NCBI RefSeq assembly: GCF_009769735.1
Contig: NZ_WSRO01000002.1
Coordinates: 6,088,001-6,152,000, forward strand
DNA length: 64,000 nt
From: Streptomyces sp. BA2
GTDB taxonomy: Bacteria; Actinomycetota; Actinomycetes; Streptomycetales; Streptomycetaceae
Direction: 5' to 3'
The notes beneath the pieces are model-generated. The model saw only the letters and a program-made list of their open reading frames with translations, did not search any database and was not told the DNA's origin. Positions within the stretch are counted from its first letter, which is position 1. Each line of letters opens with the position of its first letter. Positions 58,545-64,000 of the stretch are shown here, piece by piece. A program made the position numbers and the translations under genes.

Positions 58545-58645
58545 CCCCAAAACGGGATGACGGAGCGAAGGGGCCGAGCAAGACCCGGTACCAGCCGCCA
58601 ACCGGCCGACCCAGGCCGGCACGACCAGACGAGGAAAACAACACC

Positions 58646-59014
58646 GTGCAACTCGAAGCGCACGCCCCGTCCGTACCGCCTTCAGAGACTCTCCCCCCGC
58701 CCGCTCCCACGGAGGACCCGACCTTGACTCCCCTGACCGCGCTCACCGCGCTCGACGACGCCATCGAGAACCTCGGCGTACCCGTTCCCTGCCGTGCCTA
58801 CGACCCTGAGGTCTTCTTCGCCGAGTCGCCCGCCGACGTCGAGTACGCCAAGTCCCTCTGCCGTACCTGCCCGCTGATGGAGGCCTGCCTGGCCGGCGCC
58901 AAGGAGCGGCGTGAGCCGTGGGGTGTCTGGGGCGGCGAGCTCTTCGTCCAGGGTGTCGTCGTTGCCCGCAAGCGGCCGCGTGGCCGTCCGCGCAAGAACC
59001 CGGTTGCGGCATGA
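58646..59014 (+). CDS. wblC: WblC/WhiB7 iron-sulfur transcriptional regulator
   Basis: A 122-residue Wbl protein. Four cysteines for the 4Fe-4S cluster are CRAYDPEVFF near residue 50 and CRTCPLMEAC near residue 73. The turn EPWGVWGGE contacts the principal sigma factor, and the C-terminal AT-hook RPRGRPRKNP is diagnostic of WhiB7/WblC. It activates intrinsic antibiotic resistance genes and its own promoter during translation stress. GTG at 58646 has only GAGG eleven bases upstream. ATGA overlap couples it to the next gene. Expression is gated by the leader described at 57937-58544. Confidence 0.96.
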   Translation: MQLEAHAPSVPPSETLPPPAPTEDPTLTPLTALTALDDAIENLGVPVPCRAYDPEVFFAESPADVEYAKSLCRTCPLMEACLAGAKERREPWGVWGGELFVQGVVVARKRPRGRPRKNPVAA

Positions 59015-59334
59015 GCATCACCGGAACGATCGATCGCCCCCTGACGCACGACCCCAAGAAGCAGGCCCCGATGAAGGCAGCCACCGCCGAGCCCGCGCGC
59101 TCCGCAACCTCAGACTTCACCACCACCGGCGCGAACGACTCGCGCCAGAACAGGACCCGCGAGATGCAACTCATCCCAGAAGCCTTGGCTCGTGCGCATA
59201 TGCACGAACGCATGCGTGAGGCCGAGGCCCAGCGCCCGGCCGCCCGGCTGATGGCGGCCCGCCGGATGCAGCGCCGTGCCGAGCGCGCGTCGCTGCGCGC
59301 CAGGCGCGCGCTCGCCATCGCCGTCATGCAGTGA
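59011..59334 (+). CDS. Small basic protein coupled to wblC
   Basis: A 107-residue protein starting at the ATG that overlaps the wblC stop (ATGA). The first half is disordered; the second half is a long Arg/Ala helix (ARAHMHERMREAEAQRPAAR, then RRMQRRAERASLRARRALA). No family is recognised. Translational coupling to wblC implies expression under the same antibiotic stress, which makes it a candidate partner, for example an RNA- or ribosome-associated protein; that is inference. Confidence 0.75.
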   Translation: MSITGTIDRPLTHDPKKQAPMKAATAEPARSATSDFTTTGANDSRQNRTREMQLIPEALARAHMHERMREAEAQRPAARLMAARRMQRRAERASLRARRALAIAVMQ

Positions 59335-59373
59335 CGAGCCGGCCGACACGCTGACTGAGCTTCACCACGATGC

Positions 59374-59409
59374 CCGCGGGGGCCGGTCCGAACGGACCGG
59401 CCCCCGCGG
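59374..59409. terminator. Terminator of the wblC unit
   Basis: A 17-bp perfect stem (59374-59390 with 59393-59409) with AA at the tip, 40 bases after the basic-protein stop. Confidence 0.85.
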
Positions 59410-59443
59410 TGCGTTGTGCCGGGCGAACCTCCGGGAGCGGCGA

Positions 59444-59449
59444 TATGGT
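59444..59449 (+). promoter_or_regulatory. Probable leaderless -10 of zinc-ribbon gene
   Basis: TATGGT begins 12 bases before the GTG at 59456; no ribosome site lies between. No convincing -35. Confidence 0.35.
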
Positions 59450-59455
59450 CGCCGG

Positions 59456-59656
59456 GTGGACCAGCAGACTCCTCAGCCCGCGGGCATCGAGAATGCCGAG
59501 AATCTCGTGTGTTACTGCTGCGGCAAGGTCGCCGAAGGCGCGCCACCCACCTGGACCTGCTCCGTGGAGAACGGCGTCCGTCGCTACTTCTGCGACTCCT
59601 GCGCCCGCGAGAACCTCAGGGCCATCGAGGGACGACTCGACTCCACCTGGTGGTGA
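59456..59656 (+). CDS. Small zinc-ribbon-like protein
   Basis: A 66-residue protein with two cysteine pairs, CYCCGK near residue 19 and CDSCAR near residue 48, plus a further Cys in TWTCSVE, giving a plausible zinc ribbon. It ends in EGRLDSTWW. Similar short proteins follow wblC in other Streptomyces as far as I recall. GTG at 59456 is preferred for its -10 spacing. Function unknown; nucleic acid or protein binding is typical for such ribbons. Confidence 0.72.
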   Translation: MDQQTPQPAGIENAENLVCYCCGKVAEGAPPTWTCSVENGVRRYFCDSCARENLRAIEGRLDSTWW

Positions 59657-59683
59657 GGTCTACCCCGTGGTGAGGCCTACCGC

Positions 59684-61042
59684 CTACCCGGTGGTGAGGT
59701 CCCCCTCGTCCTCCGGCTCCTCGTCCAGGAAGCCCGGCAGCCACTCCTCGAGCTCTTCCCGCATCCGCACCGTCGCTCCGAGCTGACAGAGCACCCCGAT
59801 CGTGCTCAACGTCACACGGTGGATCAGCAGATACGACGGCGGGAGATTCAGCCGCTTGCCCAACTGATAGGCGGGGGACCGGGGATCGGCCACCCGCGCT
59901 GCCTGGCCGCGCATCCAGCCGCGGGTGAAGGTGAACTCCTCCACCAGCATCGGTTCGATGATCGGCAGCAGATAGTCGAGCACCGCGTCCGGTTCGAGCT
60001 CCACGGAATCCTGGACGAAGTCCTCCTCGCACAACATCGCGTAGACCGCGTCGGCCTCGCCGTCGAGCGTCATCCGCAGGGAGCGGCCGATGGTCGGGGG
60101 GAGCCCCCCGGGCAGCCGGTCCACCGTGCCGAAGTCGAGGACCCCGAGCCGCCAGCCGTCCTTCTCGTCGGGCAGCAGACGGAAGTTGCCCGGATGCGGG
60201 TCGGCGTGCAGCAGGCCGGTGCGCGCGGGGCCCGAGAAGAGGAAACGGGCAAGGAGCTGTCCCGCCCGGTCCCGCTGCTCCTGCGTGCCGTCCGCGATCA
60301 CGTCCGACAGCGGAATCCCGTCGATCCACTCGGTCACCAGGACCTGCTCGCACTGATGCACCACATCGGGCACCACGACATCCGGATCGTCCGCGAACTC
60401 CTCGGCGTGCGCCCGCTGAGCCTGGGCCTCCAGGCCGTAGTCGAGCTCCTCGGAGACCCGGTCGCGCAGCTCCGCGATGAGCGGCTTGATGTCCATGCCC
60501 GGGATCAGCGGCCCCAGGAGCCGGGCGAACCTGCTGAGTTGGTTCAGGTCGGAGAGCAGCGCCTCGCCCGCCCCCGGATACTGCACCTTGACCGCGACCT
60601 CGCGCCCGTCCTCCCACACCGCCCGGTGGACCTGGCCTATCGAGGCGGCGGCGGCCGGCTTGTCCTCGAACTCCAGGAACAGCTCGCGCCAGTCCTCACC
60701 CAGCCGCTCCGCGAGCACGGCGTGCACGGTGCGCGTCGGCATCGGCGGCGCCGCTTCCTGCAGCTTCGTCAGCGCGGCGCGATACGGCCCCGCGACCTCC
60801 TCAGGCAGCGCCGACTCGAAGACCGACAGAGCCTGGCCGAACTTCATGGCCCCGCCCTTGAGCTCGCCGAGCACCTTGAACAGCTGCTCCGCCGTGCGCT
60901 GTTGCAGCTCACGGCCGACGATCTCCGCCGACTTGCCCCCGATCCGCTTGCCGAGCCCCCAGGTCGCCCGCCCGGCGAAGCCGAGTGGCAGCGCGGCCAG
61001 TTTGGCGGTACGGGTTACCGCCTTCCGGGGAAGATCAGACAT
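59684..61042 (-). CDS. AarF/ABC1/UbiB kinase-like family protein
   Basis: A 452-residue atypical kinase-like protein. Family marks: KxGQ motif GGAMKFGQALSVFE near residue 70, Ala-rich loop KPAAAASIGQVHRA near residue 130, catalytic HADPHPGNFR near residue 280 and LDFGTVDRLP near residue 303. UbiB/Coq8 members support isoprenoid quinone biosynthesis by ATPase activity. ATG at 61042 has GGAGGGG upstream. It faces the wblC cluster; the mycobacterial homologue (Rv3197) also neighbours whiB7. Confidence 0.92.
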   Translation of the reverse strand: MSDLPRKAVTRTAKLAALPLGFAGRATWGLGKRIGGKSAEIVGRELQQRTAEQLFKVLGELKGGAMKFGQALSVFESALPEEVAGPYRAALTKLQEAAPPMPTRTVHAVLAERLGEDWRELFLEFEDKPAAAASIGQVHRAVWEDGREVAVKVQYPGAGEALLSDLNQLSRFARLLGPLIPGMDIKPLIAELRDRVSEELDYGLEAQAQRAHAEEFADDPDVVVPDVVHQCEQVLVTEWIDGIPLSDVIADGTQEQRDRAGQLLARFLFSGPARTGLLHADPHPGNFRLLPDEKDGWRLGVLDFGTVDRLPGGLPPTIGRSLRMTLDGEADAVYAMLCEEDFVQDSVELEPDAVLDYLLPIIEPMLVEEFTFTRGWMRGQAARVADPRSPAYQLGKRLNLPPSYLLIHRVTLSTIGVLCQLGATVRMREELEEWLPGFLDEEPEDEGDLTTG

Positions 61043-61083
61043 GCGCCCCTCCAAGTCCCAGACAGCCACGCCCTCGCAGGCGG

Positions 61084-62232
61084 TTACCCGGCCATTGTGT
61101 CGTGCGGCTCTGTGTCCCTGGCGAGGTGTTCCCCCTTATCCACCACACCCGCCCCGCACGGGCACGTGAGATGCGGTGGCACCGGCCGTGCGTGCCAGTC
61201 GAATCCGGGCACGGACGCCTCCCAGCGGACCCCGGCGCTCGCCGGTGCCGCCCCGTCCAGAAAGGCCAGGGCATGCGCAGCGGCAAGGCCTGCGACCGTG
61301 GTCGACAGTGCCAGGTCGCATGCGTGCACATGGCGCGCGCGTCCCGAACGCCACTGCGCCAGCATGCGCGGCCAGGTCGGATCACGGTCCGCGCGGTCCA
61401 GAGCCAGACACCCCGCGCAGGCTGTCGTCCCCGGCAGGACGAGCGGCCCGACCACTCCGGTTCCCTCGATCACACCCGCATAGAGATGAGGCGTCCCCGA
61501 CGAGACGAGCGGCTCAGCGGTGAGCGGATCGGGTGCGTGGACGTCGAGCCCGTCCCGCGGGGCGATGATCACGAGGGAGAGACCCGGCTCCCCTTCGCCC
61601 GGCGCCTGAGCCTCCTTCCGGCCCCGGCGGTCCGGCCGGTCCGGAGCCGACTGCCGCACGACCTTCCGCGCCGCCGTGTCCCTGCGGTGTCCGACCGCGT
61701 CGGCGGGCAGACCGCCCGGCGCCACATCCCAGGGTTCGACGACTCCCCCCTCCATCACGTCGACCTGCCCCACGCCCGCCCCGGACAGGACCGAGGCCAC
61801 CACCGCCCCCACCCGGCCCGCTCCCCGGACCTGCACCCGCATCGCGCGACGCGCCGCCAGCTTCCTCATCCCGTCGCCCGGTTCGGGAGTCACGACCGAC
61901 AGGGAGGCCAGATCCGGGCGCAGCCGGTCCATGGCCGATGTCCGCTTGCGCAAGGCGTCGGCCGCCGCGCCTCCTCCCTTCGCGTCGTCGATGAGCCCGG
62001 CTCTGGACAGCCGCCGCACGAGCTTGTCCACGTGATCGTCGGGCAGGCCCATCCGCTTGCCCTCGTCGCGCAGGAGCGGCAGCCCGCGTGTCCCGTCCAG
62101 GAGCTGGAGAAAGCTGCCCGTCGCCGTGTCGACAGGGCCGAGCACCAGGGCATGCGCGGGCGCCACGCCGAACTGGATGGTGTTCAGATCGCGCCAGCCG
62201 CGCCGCAGCGCCGGTTTCAAGATCGGATGCAT
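61084..62232 (-). CDS. ThiF/E1-like protein with RiPP-recognition-like N-terminus
   Basis: A 382-residue protein. Residues 1-90 look like a winged-helix RRE of RiPP enzymes (NTIQFGVAPAHALVLGPVD, FLQLLDGTRGLPLL). Residues 130-330 form an E1-like fold with VRGAGRVGAVVASVLSGAGV and zinc pairs CAGC and CPCG. In RiPP pathways this RRE-E1 fusion delivers precursor peptide to a YcaO cyclase, but no YcaO or precursor is nearby and the gene seems to be core. ATG at 62232 follows GGGGGATG; ATG at 62241 is nine bases upstream of it. It shares a 215-base divergent region with the metallopeptidase gene. Confidence 0.8.
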   Translation of the reverse strand: MHPILKPALRRGWRDLNTIQFGVAPAHALVLGPVDTATGSFLQLLDGTRGLPLLRDEGKRMGLPDDHVDKLVRRLSRAGLIDDAKGGGAAADALRKRTSAMDRLRPDLASLSVVTPEPGDGMRKLAARRAMRVQVRGAGRVGAVVASVLSGAGVGQVDVMEGGVVEPWDVAPGGLPADAVGHRRDTAARKVVRQSAPDRPDRRGRKEAQAPGEGEPGLSLVIIAPRDGLDVHAPDPLTAEPLVSSGTPHLYAGVIEGTGVVGPLVLPGTTACAGCLALDRADRDPTWPRMLAQWRSGRARHVHACDLALSTTVAGLAAAHALAFLDGAAPASAGVRWEASVPGFDWHARPVPPHLTCPCGAGVVDKGEHLARDTEPHDTMAG

Positions 62233-62447
62233 GGTCTTCATCCCCCGTGGTTCCCCGTGTTCCTCCGGCGCTGTCCCCGTCCGCATCACCGGTCGACAGC
62301 CAGAATGCCCGCCCCGCCGGACGGCCGCCGAGCGTTGTCCACAGGCAGGGGGTATTCGTCGTACTAATCGATCGCACGGGGAGCGATACCCCGCCGAACC
62401 GTCCCGGAGGCGGGACTTCCCCCACGCCCAGCGGGTAACGTCGGGGC

Positions 62448-63044
62448 GTGCCCGCCGACCCACTGCACCGCGCCGGAAACCCACAGCGCAGCACGACCAG
62501 CCCGCCGTCACCCGGCCCGCGGACGAGCGCGGTCGAGGTCAGACGGAGCGCCCGCCGCCGCAGAACGGTCTCCGCGTACCGAGAGGGCGATCGCACCGTC
62601 GTGCTCATCCCCGCCCGCATGTCCGAGGCCGAGGAACAGCGCTGGGTCAACGTCATGCTCGACAAGCTCGCGGCCCAGGAGAGCAAACGGGTCCTGGGCG
62701 ACGCGGAGCTCGCCGAGCGCGCCGAGCGTCTCTCCGAGCAGTACTTCGACGGTCGCGCCAGGCCCACGTCCGTTCGCTGGGTCACGAACCAGAACACCCG
62801 GTGGGGTTCGTGCACCCCGTCGGAGGGCAGCATCCGCCTTTCGCACCGGTTGCAGGGCATGCCCGAGTACGTCGTCGACTACGTCCTCGTCCATGAGCTC
62901 GCGCATCTCCTCGTCCCCGGGCACGGACCTGATTTCTGGCAGCTCCTCGAGGCGTATCCCCGTACGGAGCGGGCTCGTGGGTACCTCGAAGGTGTGGTCG
63001 CGGCCGACCGGCTGCCCCATCTGCTCGCTGCCCGCGACGAGTGA
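62448..63044 (+). CDS. YgjP/M48-type zinc metallopeptidase
   Basis: A 198-residue protein of the YgjP (DUF45) metallopeptidase family. The zinc motif is VHELAHLLVPGHGPDFW near residue 145 (HELAH plus downstream His), preceded by the family signature NQNTRWGSCTP near residue 119. About 30 disordered residues precede the domain. No signal peptide, so it is cytosolic. GTG at 62448 lies 12 bases after TAACGT, a probable leaderless -10. Confidence 0.88.
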   Translation: MPADPLHRAGNPQRSTTSPPSPGPRTSAVEVRRSARRRRTVSAYREGDRTVVLIPARMSEAEEQRWVNVMLDKLAAQESKRVLGDAELAERAERLSEQYFDGRARPTSVRWVTNQNTRWGSCTPSEGSIRLSHRLQGMPEYVVDYVLVHELAHLLVPGHGPDFWQLLEAYPRTERARGYLEGVVAADRLPHLLAARDE

Positions 63045-63161
63045 ACTTCCGCCGGGCGCGCGGGTTGTGTACCGGGTCTGTACCGGCTTGGTCCGCTGTC
63101 CGAGTTTGCGGTTAGCCTGGCGCGACGCATTTACATTCGGGATGGGGGACGGTCGTTACGT

Positions 63162-64000
63162 ATGGCCAGGGAATTCCAACGCGGCCACAAGGCCAAGATC
63201 AGTGACCTCACCGCGGGGACCGATCTGTACGTAGGTGTGCAGATCTCCGCCCCCGGACTGAGCTTCGACATCAGCTGCTTCGGCCTGGACGCGGACGAGC
63301 GCCTGTCGGACGACAGTTACTTCATCTTCTTCAACCAGCCGAAGTCTCCCGAGGAGTCCATCCAGCTCCTCGGCGCGCAGGCCGGCGACACGGAGTCCTT
63401 CCGGGTCACGCTCGACCGGATTCCGCCGCAGATCAAGAAGTTGTCGTTCACGGCGACGATCGACGGCGCCGGGCAGATGTCGCAGGTCGCCCCCGGGTAC
63501 ATCCGGATCGTCGCGGGCGGCGAGGAAGTGGCCCGCTACTCCTTCAACGGCGCGGAGTTCTCCACGGAGCGTGCCGTGATGCTGGGCGACTTCTACATGA
63601 AGGACGTCTGGCGGTTCGCCGCGATCGGCCAGGGCTTCGACGGAGGCCTCGACGCACTCCTGAAGAACTTCGGTGGCGAGGTCGCCGAGGAGGAGCCCGC
63701 GCCGCAGCCACCGCAGGCCGGCGCCCCGTCCTTCGCGCCGCCCGGCCAGGCCGCCGCGCCGCCCGCGTTCGGCGCCCCCGCCGCACCCGCCCAGACCCCG
63801 GCACCGGCTCCGGCCCCCGCGCCCGCCCCGGCCCCGGCCCCGGCCCAGCATTTCGCGCCGCCGCAGGGTGCCACTCCGCCGCCCGCCCCGGCCCCGGTGG
63901 ACCCCTCGGTGCACGCCGCGCAGACCATCGTGGCGCCGATGAACCAGCCGCAGTTCGGCCAGGTCCCCGGCCAATCGGCGCCCCCGCCGCCTCCGCCGCC
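63162..64000 (+). CDS. TerD-family protein, truncated by window end
   Basis: From the ATG at 63162 a frame runs open to the window edge (279 codons plus two bases). It begins MAREFQRGHKAKISDLTAGT and has the TerD/stress-protein domain over residues 1-165, with FDISCFGLDADERLSDDSYF, IFFNQPKSPE and the metal-binding-type region RIVAGGEEVARYSF. The remainder is a Pro/Ala/Gln-rich tail. TerD domains bind calcium and are linked to tellurite and stress responses. The C-terminal part is missing, so a further domain cannot be excluded. Confidence 0.88.
   Translation, partial: MAREFQRGHKAKISDLTAGTDLYVGVQISAPGLSFDISCFGLDADERLSDDSYFIFFNQPKSPEESIQLLGAQAGDTESFRVTLDRIPPQIKKLSFTATIDGAGQMSQVAPGYIRIVAGGEEVARYSFNGAEFSTERAVMLGDFYMKDVWRFAAIGQGFDGGLDALLKNFGGEVAEEEPAPQPPQAGAPSFAPPGQAAAPPAFGAPAAPAQTPAPAPAPAPAPAPAPAQHFAPPQGATPPPAPAPVDPSVHAAQTIVAPMNQPQFGQVPGQSAPPPPPP

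Noticed and set aside
61084..63044. Possible RiPP biosynthetic cluster around the ThiF-like gene
   Set aside because: No YcaO, dehydrogenase, transporter or precursor-like short ORF was found beside it; kept only as an orphan-enzyme finding.

Overview
This 64 kb window is chromosomal core DNA from a Streptomyces or a very close relative. The evidence is the very high GC with strong third-position G/C bias, frequent GTG starts, ATGA/GTGA start-stop overlaps, probable leaderless promoters, a WblC/WhiB7 regulator with its leader ORF, and interspersed 45-bp elements of the kind common in Streptomyces. No tRNA, rRNA, insertion sequence, prophage or CRISPR array was seen.

Two blocks keep a gene order I recall from Mycobacterium tuberculosis. 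The first (about 1-17150) carries a LOG-family hydrolase, a FolP2-like DHPS paralogue, a DivIVA-like protein, the tag glycosylase, an enoyl-CoA hydratase and a DUF3117 protein. Next comes an O-methyltransferase facing the cell-envelope stress operon: ECF sigma factor, zinc anti-sigma factor, HtrA protease, TatB. An Mrp/ApbC ATPase follows, then a DUF1003 membrane protein paired with a channel-less MgtE-like PRC/CBS protein, and CorA. Apart from the sigma operon, this suggests a magnesium-handling neighbourhood.

The middle (17171-31575) is mixed: an MFS exporter behind a MarR-type operator, a DUF6758-type protein, a PHP phosphoesterase, MarC, an NYN nuclease, two alpha/beta hydrolases, a DEAD-box RNA helicase with a nine-copy basic repeat tail and a CUG start, a ferritin-like protein, DUF3107, TetR and a DUF3152 metzincin-like protein.

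The main candidate for an undescribed system is 31812-36632. Four tightly coupled genes encode a PelF-like GT4 glycosyltransferase, a polytopic membrane protein, an NAD-dependent sugar epimerase and a spherulin-4/GH135-like protein. These are the parts used for alpha-GalNAc-type polymers (bacterial Pel, fungal galactosaminogalactan). A 15-codon leader ORF is coupled to the epimerase.

The second conserved block (36696-59014) runs moeZ, two tandem secreted TAP-like peptidases, an LPG-synthase-like membrane protein with a kinase-like domain lacking HRD, an alkyltransferase-like protein, adnA, a lipoprotein, adnB, an M20 dipeptidase, nudC, a mycoredoxin, uvrD2, and wblC with a complete leader (promoter, leader ORF, attenuator). 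It ends with a UbiB-family kinase, an RRE/ThiF-like protein, a YgjP-type metallopeptidase and a TerD protein cut by the window edge. The block is strongly biased to DNA break repair, thiol-redox and antibiotic-stress functions.

Coordinates of short sites were counted by hand. Family names come from reading motifs, not from database searches.
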